Origin: Bog-950 sp964493695
Lineage (GTDB): Bacteria; Bacteroidota; Bacteroidia; Chitinophagales; LD1
Assembly: GCA_964493695.1 (NCBI GenBank)
Contig: CAZBPG010000038.1
Span: forward strand, 1 to 31,562
Length of the DNA stretch: 31,562 bases
Direction: 5' to 3'
Positions 16,845-24,657 of the stretch are shown piece after piece (the stretch's first letter is position 1; each line of letters begins with the position of its first letter). The notes below the pieces were generated by a model, which saw only the letters and a list, made by a program, of their open reading frames with translations, did no database searches and was not told the origin of the DNA. Position numbers and translations under genes: made by a program.

Positions 16845-17633
16845 CTATTTTCTGTTTATTGACCAACCATAAATCATATTCATTACCTTGAAGTAAGCAA
16901 CCTGAAGATTCCCCAACGGAACGGCATTAAACTCCTTCTCGAACCGGCTACTGAAATAATTGAAAAGCCTGATATCTACGTCATTCACCTTGGCAATTCT
17001 ATCCAGAAGAGAATCTGAAATTTCCTGTCCAACAATATTTTTTGCCACATTCTTTTTGTGGTAATACAACGGCTTTATCCCAATTTTATGTTTAAAATAG
17101 AACAACCCCTGGTCAAATTGTTCCGTAGGATAAATTCCCGCAAAATATTTTTCGCTGTTTTCGATAGCGGTTTTATACGCCATCTCCTTATCCTTTCGTA
17201 TTTCGTCTATACTTAGGCCCGACAAAAAAAACGTTTGCATATTATGCAGAAACTCCAATGACAAGAAATCTTCCATTGATTTTGAGCCAGGAAGTAATTG
17301 GTTTTTGTAGTCATCATTCATTCGATGATAAGCTTTGAAAGAAGAAATGTAATGCTCAACAGGCTCCCTTACCACGCCTATATACTTGAAATTATCCTCT
17401 TTTAGTATCTCATGAATGCCAAATGTAAAGTGTCCTCCTATGATATTGTACTTTTCCCAGTCAGGTGTCTTTTGTAGATTATAAAAAGGACCTTCTTTTA
17501 TCCGGCTTTCAAAATCGTCCATGTCGGGGCGTGGAGGATAAAAAAAACCAACTTGATTATTCTTATCTTGTCGCAGGACTTCCATAAAAGTGGTCCCTGA
17601 TGTCTTAGGTGTATGTACAAAGAAGTATTTCAA
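16845..17633 (-). CDS. Sulfotransferase (Sulfotransfer_2-like)
   Basis: The protein begins with the PAPS 5'-phosphosulfate loop HTPKTSGTTFMEVL (residues 7-20). GGHF follows at 66-69 and the 3'-phosphate-binding strand and helix VVREPVEHYISSFK at 87-100. This is the layout of carbohydrate sulfotransferases of the heparan-sulfate 2-O type (Sulfotransfer_2). Its likely role is sulfation of a sugar in the exported glycan, using PAPS in the cytoplasm. At 262 residues it is a normal length. It is on the minus strand, convergent with the radical SAM gene (10 bases between stops) and divergent from the methyltransferase, so it has its own promoter in the 204-base AT-rich gap. The enzyme class is clear; the acceptor is not. 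Confidence 0.82.
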   Translation of the reverse strand: MKYFFVHTPKTSGTTFMEVLRQDKNNQVGFFYPPRPDMDDFESRIKEGPFYNLQKTPDWEKYNIIGGHFTFGIHEILKEDNFKYIGVVREPVEHYISSFKAYHRMNDDYKNQLLPGSKSMEDFLSLEFLHNMQTFFLSGLSIDEIRKDKEMAYKTAIENSEKYFAGIYPTEQFDQGLFYFKHKIGIKPLYYHKKNVAKNIVGQEISDSLLDRIAKVNDVDIRLFNYFSSRFEKEFNAVPLGNLQVAYFKVMNMIYGWSINRK

Positions 17634-17837
17634 TATCTGTTAGATGTTTCGAATAAAATTAGCTGATGGAAACTGATTTCTATAAACCGAAAAAGTGAAA
17701 TTTTTTGAACGAAGAACACCGCAATTCGAAAATATGCTTTTCCCGGTTTTTACGAATTCAACCGCAAATATATATAACAATATGTCGGGCGTGATTTTTT
17801 CCCTAAGATTACACTTCAAACTACTCATAGACTAGTA

Positions 17838-18608
17838 ATGTCAAAATCTTATAAAGAACAATCTGATAAAGTAGCTGCTTATTATAATGAGTGGAACGAA
17901 AAATATACGAAGATATATGGCAAAACCATTCAAGCACATCGACCTCCTGACGATTATGACTTAATGGAATACACAACAAAAAGTGCTGATTTAAAGGACG
18001 GGCAGAAAATACTTGATGCCGGTTGTGGTAACTGTGGTCCTTCTATCTTTTTCGCAAGTAAATTTGACATCCGGGTTGAAGCCATTACTATATCATCACT
18101 TCAGGTATTAGAAGCAACAAAAAGAATAGCAGAAAACGAACTACAGGATAAAATCCATGTGTGCGAGGGCGACTATCATGAACTTGATTTGATTTATCCT
18201 GTTGATAGTTTCGACCGAATTTTGTTTTTAGAGGCATTAGGTCATGCCGGTAACCCTTCAAAAGTTATTCAAGCAGCCTATAAAGTGCTTAAGCCGGGGG
18301 GAGAAATTTATATTAAAGATTTTTATCCTAAGGTTACCAGAAACAATGAAATCAGAAAAAAAATAACCCGTATAGTCAGCAACCTAAACTATCATTACAG
18401 CTATAATACACTTGATTTAAACGATACTATCACAGCATTAAGAGAGAGTAATTTTGAGATTTATTTTATACGACAGTTTGGCTTTAAAAATGATGCTTCC
18501 ATCAAAAATGACTTTGAAGAAAGATTTGGAATAGACCTGTTTGGGGAAATTGAAGAATTTTATTTTGCTGAATGGCTTGAGATAAGATGTGTAAAACCAA
18601 TTTATTGA
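17838..18608 (+). CDS. Class I SAM-dependent methyltransferase
   Basis: Motif I is LDAGCGNCGPS at residues 59-69, followed by an acidic strand end, the motif II region FDRILFLEALGHAG, and motif III LKPGGEIYIKDFYP. The N-terminal helix (AYYNEWNEKYTKIYG) resembles that of small-molecule C-, N- or O-methyltransferases such as the glycine/sarcosine and sterol types. 256 residues, cytoplasmic, with no membrane segment. In this setting a sugar or lipid-linked intermediate is a reasonable substrate, and methylation of the chain end is one known way to signal export through Wzt-type transporters. That link is inference from position only. It is followed by a radical SAM gene after 80 bases. Confidence 0.85.
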   Translation: MSKSYKEQSDKVAAYYNEWNEKYTKIYGKTIQAHRPPDDYDLMEYTTKSADLKDGQKILDAGCGNCGPSIFFASKFDIRVEAITISSLQVLEATKRIAENELQDKIHVCEGDYHELDLIYPVDSFDRILFLEALGHAGNPSKVIQAAYKVLKPGGEIYIKDFYPKVTRNNEIRKKITRIVSNLNYHYSYNTLDLNDTITALRESNFEIYFIRQFGFKNDASIKNDFEERFGIDLFGEIEEFYFAEWLEIRCVKPIY

Positions 18609-18688
18609 AGTTTTGCTTTGCTTTGTACAACCAGATACTTGAAAACGGTCAGCGAAAAAAAACTGTAAGATTTTAACAATTTAGTAAT

Positions 18689-19642
18689 ATGATAATTAAA
18701 GACCCGTACACATATGCAAGTATGAGAGCCATGGAGGGCAGAATCAACTGGCATATAAACGATTTATGCAATTTCAAGTGTGAGTATTGCTTCTTTCCAT
18801 ATTTTGTAAAGGAGAACCCCGATGTCGGCAAGTTAAACCCCGTTGAAATACTGAATGCATTTAACAAAACAGGGCGACAATGGCATATATATATAGCTGG
18901 AGGTGAGCCAATGCTTTACCCAAATTTTATTGAATTGGTGAACGTGGTTAAACCCCATCACCCAATAATGATTTCAACTAATCTTTACAGCAAAAATGTA
19001 AAAGCTTTTGCTGAACAGGTTTCTCCCGATAACATTATTGTAATCAATGCTTCCTTGCATATTGGCCATCATACGGAAACAAGCCTACTTAAATTCATTG
19101 ACAACTATCACCTGTTTCATAGTAAAGGATTTAACATCATTGTCACATATGTAACATATCCTCCGCTTTTTGAACGGCTGGAAAAAGATTTTGAGTTCCT
19201 GAAATCAAAAGGTATTGAACAGGTTCACCCTCTAACATTTCAAGGAATTTTTGAAGACAAAAAATACCCGGAAAGCTATACACACGAGCAAATAAAAATC
19301 ATTGAAAAATTATCTGTAGAAAAGATGGAACTTTTTACAACCCTTGATAAAATGAATTTTAAAAATAAACCGTGCAGGGCTGGCAAAGACTATTTTTTTA
19401 TGGATATACATGGTGAGATGTATAAATGCGGCACTATATTGGAAGAATCCTATGGCAATTTGTTTAAAGGGACATTTAGTCCGGGCGAATTTTCTTTGCC
19501 TTGTCCGGTATCTCGTTGCAATGACAGTTGTCATGGAGTTACTTCTTTGGTAGAGAAACCAGAAATTCCAAAACTGAATTCTGAGTTAAAACACACTGTT
19601 TTAAAAAACTATCACTACTTCAAGGAAATCTTATCGAGATAA
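18689..19642 (+). CDS. Radical SAM protein with C-terminal SPASM/twitch-like cysteines
   Basis: The radical SAM signature CNFKCEYC supplies Cys27, Cys31 and Cys34, and AGGEPMLYP at 69-77 is the GGE strand. After the core, a second set of cysteines appears in KPCRAG, MYKCG and PCPVSRCNDSC, in the arrangement of a SPASM or twitch auxiliary-cluster domain. Such enzymes often modify peptides or sugars by radical chemistry. 317 residues. The N-terminal INWHINDLCNFKC looks superficially like viperin, but viperins lack this C-terminal cysteine set. No precursor peptide gene is visible next to it, so a peptide-maturation role has no direct support; carbohydrate or lipid modification in the same island is equally possible. 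Confidence 0.82.
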   Translation: MIIKDPYTYASMRAMEGRINWHINDLCNFKCEYCFFPYFVKENPDVGKLNPVEILNAFNKTGRQWHIYIAGGEPMLYPNFIELVNVVKPHHPIMISTNLYSKNVKAFAEQVSPDNIIVINASLHIGHHTETSLLKFIDNYHLFHSKGFNIIVTYVTYPPLFERLEKDFEFLKSKGIEQVHPLTFQGIFEDKKYPESYTHEQIKIIEKLSVEKMELFTTLDKMNFKNKPCRAGKDYFFMDIHGEMYKCGTILEESYGNLFKGTFSPGEFSLPCPVSRCNDSCHGVTSLVEKPEIPKLNSELKHTVLKNYHYFKEILSR

Positions 19643-19991
19643 AATCCGAGTTCTTCATTGTAACTTGCTACATTTGGAACGTACGCTCAGCAGGCAGGAA
19701 TGTATGGGCTCACGTTCGGTAGTTGTATACCGAGAGGCAGAGCATACGTGCCGATTGTTGGAATTTATGTTACCGCTACAGAGTTAAGCAAAAAAATAAA
19801 GCAAAATCACCATCCCCCCCCCAAAAAAAACAACCACTTTCATGGGATTTTAAAAAATATATTACTACCCCCTAAAAACTAAGCCTGCTGCGACTTTTCA
19901 ACAAAAAATATTTGCTAATTTCTTGCTCGGGTATTAACTCTTTCTATTTTAGTTGTTAAAATATCCAGATTCCGTTAATCAAACCAATACC
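19643..19991. other. AT-rich spacer with nested hairpin and C9A8 tract
   Basis: The spacer between the second radical SAM gene and glpK has no convincing gene. It contains a nested inverted repeat at 19711-19750: CACGT with ACGTG outside and TCGGTA with TACCGA inside. A run of nine C followed by eight A lies at 19814-19830. A short open frame through 19700-19882 uses the homopolymers and looks accidental, although its first 35 residues are less low-complexity than the rest. The glpK promoter lies at the right end. This marks the boundary of the lower-GC island. Confidence 0.55.
19923..19952 (+). promoter_or_regulatory. Candidate glpK promoter of Bacteroidota type
   Basis: TTG at 19923-19925, then 19 bases, then TATTTTAG at 19945-19952, one mismatch from the TAnnTTTG element of the primary sigma factor in this phylum. 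Transcription would start near 19959 and leave a leader of about 33 bases before the ATG at 19992. Confidence 0.4.
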
Positions 19992-21494
19992 ATGGCAGAT
20001 AACAGAAAGTACGTTTTGGCTTTAGACCAGGGTACTACCAGTTCGCGTTCGATCATATTCGATGATCAGGGAAACATTGTGGCGATGGCTCAAAAAGAAT
20101 TTTCACAAATCTTTCCAAAGCCGGGTTGGGTGGAGCACGACCCCGAAGAAATCTGGAACTCACAGCTTTACACAGCCAAGGAAGCTATTCGCAATGCGGG
20201 AATTTCTGCCAGCCAGATTGCCTCGATAGGCATTACCAACCAAAGAGAAACCACCGTAGTTTGGGACAAAAAAACAGGAACACCGGTTTGCAACGCCATT
20301 GTTTGGCAGGACAGAAGAACTTCTGAAATATGCGATGCGCTGAAAAAGAAAGGGTTAGAAAAACACGTGCGCGAAACAACCGGTTTGGTGATTGATGCCT
20401 ATTTCAGCGGCAGCAAAATCAAATGGATTTTAGATAATGTTAAAGGGGCGCGCAAAAAAGCCGAAAACGGAGAATTGCTTTTCGGCACTATAGATACGTG
20501 GCTGGTTTGGAAACTGACAGACGGCAGTTTGCACATTACCGATTACAGCAACGCCTCGCGTACCATGTTATTCAACATTAAAACATTGAAGTGGGACCCG
20601 AAGATGCTCACCGCACTTGGCATTCCTTCGCTCATGTTGCCTTACGTTACCGATAGCAGCCGCATTTACGGTTTCACTCATCGCGGAATTTTTGATGTGG
20701 AAATTCCGATTGCGGGAATTGCAGGCGACCAGCAGGCCGCCTTGTTCGGTCAAACCTGTTTTAATTCGGGCATGGCCAAGAATACTTACGGCACCGGCTG
20801 CTTTATGCTGATGAACACCGGAAGCAAATTAGTAAAGTCGAAACACGGACTCATTACCACCATTGCCTGGGGCATGGGCGGTAAAGTGGAATACGCTTTA
20901 GAAGGAAGTATTTTTATTGGCGGTGCTGCGGTTCAATGGCTGCGCGATGGCTTGAAAGTAATTGACACGGCTGCCGATTCAGAATATCATGCAAGTTCGG
21001 TTGAAAGTTCAGATGGTGTTTATGTAGTTCCGGCATTTGCGGGGCTCGGTGCCCCTTATTGGGATATGCAGGCGCGCGGAACAGTTTTTGGCTTAACACG
21101 CGGCACTACCAAATCGCACTTAACACGGGCTACCCTTGAATCAATTGCTTACCAAACCCGCGATGTGCTCACGGCCATGCAGCAGGATTCGGGCATTAAA
21201 CTTAAATCTCTGCGTGTTGATGGCGGTGCCTCTGCCAATAATTTCCTGATGCAGTTTCAAAGCGATATGCTTGGTGTGCCGGTTGAGCGGCCAAAGATTA
21301 CAGAAACTACCGCGCTGGGTGCGGCATATCTTGCGGGGCTTGCAGTTGGTTATTACAAAAAACCGAACATTATCAAGCAATGGAAAATTGATAACCAGTT
21401 TAAACCTAAAATGAAAGCCCCCGATAAAGAAAAGCTTTACAAGGGCTGGCAAAAAGCCGTAGCGGTGACCATGCACTACGGAAAAACGAAGTAA
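19992..21494 (+). CDS. glpK: Glycerol kinase
   Basis: GlpK phosphorylates glycerol with ATP to sn-glycerol 3-phosphate, feeding glycolysis and lipid synthesis. The FGGY-family signatures are clear: the N-terminal phosphate loop LDQGTTSSRSIIFD, the glycerol-contact NQRETTVVWD and WQDRRT, then AGDQQAALFGQ, and the C-terminal GGASANNFLMQFQSD and the adenosine motif. The chosen ATG at 19992 gives MADNRKYVLALDQG and a 500-residue protein, the normal length. An upstream TTG in the same frame lies at the expected transcription start and is unlikely to be used. No glycerol facilitator or glpD is adjacent, so the gene appears to be expressed alone. Confidence 0.97.
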   Translation: MADNRKYVLALDQGTTSSRSIIFDDQGNIVAMAQKEFSQIFPKPGWVEHDPEEIWNSQLYTAKEAIRNAGISASQIASIGITNQRETTVVWDKKTGTPVCNAIVWQDRRTSEICDALKKKGLEKHVRETTGLVIDAYFSGSKIKWILDNVKGARKKAENGELLFGTIDTWLVWKLTDGSLHITDYSNASRTMLFNIKTLKWDPKMLTALGIPSLMLPYVTDSSRIYGFTHRGIFDVEIPIAGIAGDQQAALFGQTCFNSGMAKNTYGTGCFMLMNTGSKLVKSKHGLITTIAWGMGGKVEYALEGSIFIGGAAVQWLRDGLKVIDTAADSEYHASSVESSDGVYVVPAFAGLGAPYWDMQARGTVFGLTRGTTKSHLTRATLESIAYQTRDVLTAMQQDSGIKLKSLRVDGGASANNFLMQFQSDMLGVPVERPKITETTALGAAYLAGLAVGYYKKPNIIKQWKIDNQFKPKMKAPDKEKLYKGWQKAVAVTMHYGKTK

Positions 21495-21540
21495 CTTTTT
21501 CAGCTTCATCTACTCGCTTTAAGTTTTCTATTTTTAAGAT

Positions 21541-22320
21541 GTGAATCCGTATCTCCTCTCCGCCATTTGCATTTTTTCTTTCATGTGCGCCATGTTCGTG
21601 TTGGCGCAACTCGTTAAAAACAACAGCATAGTTGACATCGGCTGGGGCGTGGGCTTCATCATCGTTACAGTGGTTACTTTTTTTGTGTATGGCGATGACC
21701 GGTTCCATCAAAAACTGACGAGTTATCTGGTAATTGTTTGGGCTCTTCGGCTGTCTATATATATAGGTATCCGCAACATCGGGCAGCCCGAAGATTTCCG
21801 CTATGCCAACTGGCGGAAGGAATGGGGAAACAGTTTTCTGCTCCGCTCCTTTTTACAGGTATTTATGCTGCAAGGGCTAATTATGTTCATCAACACATTG
21901 CCTATTGTGGTTATCAATGCCGACCTGTCGGTTTTCAAATCGTACAAAGTGCTTTATCCGGTGGGTGTTGCCGTTTGGGTGGTAGGCTTTTTCTTCGAAG
22001 CACTGGGCGACTACCAGATGTATATGTTTAAATGCAACAAGCACAATAAAGGGAGGATAATGAACAAAGGGCTGTGGAAGTTTACCCGCCACCCGAATTA
22101 CTTTGGCGAAGCAGTGATGTGGTGGGGAATTTTTCTGCTGGCTATTCCTTCCGGCAAATGGTATATATCTGTTTGGGCACCGGTTACACTTACTTTTCTA
22201 CTGATGAAAGTTTCGGGGGTTACCATGCTCGAACGAAAGTACGAGGGCAACGATGAATACACTATGTATAAGCGAAACACAAATTCATTTATACCTTGGT
22301 TCCCGAAAAACAAATCCTGA
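21541..22320 (+). CDS. DUF1295 family membrane protein (steroid 5-alpha-reductase-like)
   Basis: The 259-residue polytopic membrane protein has about six hydrophobic segments. Its C-terminal half carries the DUF1295/isoprenylcysteine-methyltransferase-like pattern GLWKFTRHPNYFGEAVMWWG, with the RHPNY residues that contact the cofactor in this superfamily, and ends with LERKYEGNDEYTMYKRNTNSFIPWFP. The start is a GTG, 46 bases after glpK; an ATG two bases earlier is out of frame. Members are thought to be NADPH-dependent reductases of lipid-like substrates or methyltransferases, but this subgroup is not characterised. The 3-base gap to the S8 protease gene suggests they are cotranscribed. Confidence 0.85.
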   Translation: MNPYLLSAICIFSFMCAMFVLAQLVKNNSIVDIGWGVGFIIVTVVTFFVYGDDRFHQKLTSYLVIVWALRLSIYIGIRNIGQPEDFRYANWRKEWGNSFLLRSFLQVFMLQGLIMFINTLPIVVINADLSVFKSYKVLYPVGVAVWVVGFFFEALGDYQMYMFKCNKHNKGRIMNKGLWKFTRHPNYFGEAVMWWGIFLLAIPSGKWYISVWAPVTLTFLLMKVSGVTMLERKYEGNDEYTMYKRNTNSFIPWFPKNKS

Positions 22321-22323
22321 AGA

Positions 22324-24192
22324 ATGAAGAATGGTTTACTTGTATTGACTTTTTTCTCTTTCCTGAATCTATCGGCTAATTCGTTTACAGCGTATAAAGA
22401 GCATCTGGCTAAAGACCGCCTGCTTTTAATTTTTGATAAAAATGTTTCGGCTGAACGCAAAGCCGAAATCATTCAGTCGTCTGGCGTGGTTACAGCATTT
22501 ACGCATCTTCCGTCACCAGCACTCACTATTTGCATGACGAACAATTTCGAAGAAGCACAAACCTTCTTTTCATCTGTTCCGGAAGTAACATTCGTTTCGT
22601 TTTTTATCACCGATGGCCAAGACCATTATGCCGGTGTGCTCAACAATTTTTTTGTAAAACTAAAGGACAAAAACTTTGAGCCATTATTAAAGGAAAAGCT
22701 GAAACAACTCAACCTTGGCGAGGCAACCTCCGATAAGTACATTCCGAATCTCTACAAAATCACAAATTCAAACTCTAAAATCCGGAATACGATTGATGTT
22801 TGTGCTTTGTTCTTAAATGAGGGTTGGGTTGAATACGCCTCGCCAAACTATCTGCTCAACCCCTTGGTATCCTCCGATGCGCTTTTTAATCGGCAATGGA
22901 ATATTAAAAATACCGGAAGCGTAATTCAAGGAAACGGAGTGCCCGATGCCGATATGGATGTAGACAGTGCCTGGACCATGACCACAGGTGACCCGAATAT
23001 TAAAGTGAGTGTAATTGATTCCGGTGTTGATACGTTACACGCTGATTTGGTACAAAACATGTTACCCGGTCACGATGCCATCAGCGATTCTACCGATGGT
23101 TATCCCACACCTGCCTATCCTAACGATGGACACGGCACCTGCTGTGCAGGAATTGTTGCCGCTGTAAAGGATAATGTAATTGGCTGTGCAGGGGTTGCCC
23201 CTACGTGCAAGATAATTCCGGTCCGCGCGTTTTACTACATTTTGTTAGTAGGCGCGAGCGACCCGCTTCCGTATTCTACCAGCGATGCTTTTTCAGACGC
23301 CATTGGCTGGAGTTGGAGCACCGCTAATGCAGATGTACTCAGCAATTCCTGGGGGCTTCCTCCGGCACTCATTACTTTTTTACCCGGAGGCACACAACCG
23401 GTTACCGATGCTATTGTGACCGCTCATACAAATGGCAGAGGAGGGAAAGGAATCGCTATGTTTTTCAGCAGCGGAAACGATAACGACAGTGTTGGCCCTA
23501 TTTGGCCTGCAGGATTGGCGGAAACTATTGCGGTGAATGCCACCAACATGTGCGACACGCGCAAGGCACCGGGCGACTGCAGTGGCGAAAACTGGGGAGG
23601 CGATTTTGCAGGCAATCTTGATTTCAGTGCACCGGGTGTAAAAATTACCACCACCGACATACGCGGTGCAGAAGGTTTTTCGAACAACGATTACACCTTT
23701 ACTTTTAACGGAACTTCAGCGGCCTGCCCGAATGCGGCTGCGGTGGGAGCTTTGCTACTTTCGCTTCAGCCACACTTAAGGGCAGAAGACATCCGCAACA
23801 TCATTACACAAAGCTGCGATAAGGTGGGCTACTCCTACGATTCTTCTTACGCCAACGGAACCTGGTGCCGCGAACTCGGCTACGGAAGAGTGAACGCTCA
23901 TAAAGCGTTGGTGCATTCACTTTCTTATAATGGAGTTAATGAAGCAAAAGAAAACGCAGTGCTGAATGTTTTCCCAAATCCTGTACAGGGAACTTTAAAC
24001 ATTTATTCGGGCAGCAAGAAAAATTGCACGATGAAAATTTACTCTATTACCGGTGAGAAACTTTTACAGCAGGAACTTTGTGAAGGTCTGAATGTATCGG
24101 ATGTTTCTTCATTGCCATCGGGAATTTATCTGGTGAGGACAGATACCGAGAGCGGAATCGTAACTAAGAAAGTTACAATTATCAGCCGGTAG
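22324..24192 (+). CDS. Secreted S8 (subtilisin-like) serine protease with type A sorting domain
   Basis: The 622-residue preproprotein starts with a signal peptide (MKNGLLVLTFFSFLNLSANS). A propeptide-like region of about 190 residues is followed by the subtilisin catalytic domain: Asp232 in VIDSGVD, His270 in NDGHGTCCAG, oxyanion Asn385 in SSGND, and Ser465 in NGTSAACPN. Several cysteines around the active site may form disulfides. The C-terminus is a Por type A sorting domain (VFPNPVQGTLNIYS, then GEKLLQQEL, then SGIYLVR and KKVTI), directing export by the type IX system. It is probably an extracellular degradative protease. The gene begins 3 bases after the DUF1295 gene. Confidence 0.95.
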   Translation: MKNGLLVLTFFSFLNLSANSFTAYKEHLAKDRLLLIFDKNVSAERKAEIIQSSGVVTAFTHLPSPALTICMTNNFEEAQTFFSSVPEVTFVSFFITDGQDHYAGVLNNFFVKLKDKNFEPLLKEKLKQLNLGEATSDKYIPNLYKITNSNSKIRNTIDVCALFLNEGWVEYASPNYLLNPLVSSDALFNRQWNIKNTGSVIQGNGVPDADMDVDSAWTMTTGDPNIKVSVIDSGVDTLHADLVQNMLPGHDAISDSTDGYPTPAYPNDGHGTCCAGIVAAVKDNVIGCAGVAPTCKIIPVRAFYYILLVGASDPLPYSTSDAFSDAIGWSWSTANADVLSNSWGLPPALITFLPGGTQPVTDAIVTAHTNGRGGKGIAMFFSSGNDNDSVGPIWPAGLAETIAVNATNMCDTRKAPGDCSGENWGGDFAGNLDFSAPGVKITTTDIRGAEGFSNNDYTFTFNGTSAACPNAAAVGALLLSLQPHLRAEDIRNIITQSCDKVGYSYDSSYANGTWCRELGYGRVNAHKALVHSLSYNGVNEAKENAVLNVFPNPVQGTLNIYSGSKKNCTMKIYSITGEKLLQQELCEGLNVSDVSSLPSGIYLVRTDTESGIVTKKVTIISR

Positions 24193-24200
24193 GTTTTTTC

Positions 24201-24344
24201 TCAGTGTGTTGCTTCCGTTTGTTTCTCCAACTCTGCCTGCTTCTTGCAGAGCGATTCGCTCATACGAGCATTTAGGAGAACAAAACCTATCAGCACTACA
24301 CAGAACACTACCAACATTAAATTCATGGACGTGTCGGTTTTCAT
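24201..24344 (-). CDS. Small single-pass membrane protein (47 residues), hypothetical
   Basis: Reading the minus strand from the ATG at 24344 gives MKTDTSMNLMLVVFCVVLIG, continuing with FVLLNARMSE, then a charged tail rich in Lys, Glu and Gln and a stop at 24201-24203. Residues about 8-24 form one clear membrane helix, with a short polar N-terminus and a helical, possibly coiled C-terminal tail. This is the layout of a real small membrane protein and not of a random frame. An alternative start is Met7. Upstream on the same strand lies an imperfect palindrome that could be an operator. I recognise no family. It is convergent with the S8 protease gene, 8 bases between the two stops. Confidence 0.45.
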   Translation of the reverse strand: MKTDTSMNLMLVVFCVVLIGFVLLNARMSESLCKKQAELEKQTEATH

Positions 24345-24657
24345 AGCTTCTACTTTTGGGTTGAGTAAAATTTACATTACACAAGTGTAACGTTTGTTTT
24401 CAGATAATATTACACATGCTTTGTCACAGTATTGTCATATTCACAAGCTATCCACAATCGGGCTATAATAGTGCCACATACATGTAAAGGCTGGCTCAGG
24501 TTGTTTTATCTCTTAAAACTGGTTGCAGATGAGAGATTTATGAAGTATGTTTTTTTACTTCATAAAAGTGACTTTGTTTGGGATACGTGGATTTGTAGCA
24601 ATTACTTGACGAAGTAATGCACATGTGATTAGACGATATCACAATTCGACAATGGAG
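24345..24657. other. AT-rich intergenic region with three inverted repeats
   Basis: No gene is convincing here. Three inverted repeats stand out. TTACAC-AA-GTGTAA lies at 24377-24390, just upstream of the small membrane protein and possibly an operator. TTTATGAAGTA and TACTTCATAAA form an 11-bp stem around a T-rich 8-base loop at 24537-24566. TGTGAT and ATCACA lie 8 bases apart at 24624-24643, just after the serS stop. None has a following T tract in the serS direction, so serS termination is not obvious. Confidence 0.55.

Noticed and set aside
17640..17828. 62-residue minus-strand frame upstream of the sulfotransferase gene
   Set aside because: No recognisable feature or domain; it fills the AT-rich divergent promoter region and its start is only 10 bases from the methyltransferase start.
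18689..19642. Viperin-like antiviral radical SAM enzyme
   Set aside because: Only the start around CNFKCEYC resembles viperins; the C-terminal cysteine set indicates a SPASM/twitch domain, and there is no accompanying nucleotide kinase gene.
19700..19882. 60-residue frame in the glpK upstream spacer
   Set aside because: The second half is translated homopolymer and AT-rich sequence; no family match or start signal was seen, though a decayed gene cannot be excluded.
24432..24617. 61-residue plus-strand frame between the S8 protease and serS genes
   Set aside because: It runs through a hairpin and AT-rich sequence and shows no signal peptide, membrane helix or motif.
24624..24643. CRP-type operator (TGTGAT and ATCACA)
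   Set aside because: The half-sites are 8 bases apart (TGTGA and TCACA 10 apart) instead of the 6 needed for TGTGA-N6-TCACA, and the site follows a gene end instead of preceding a start.
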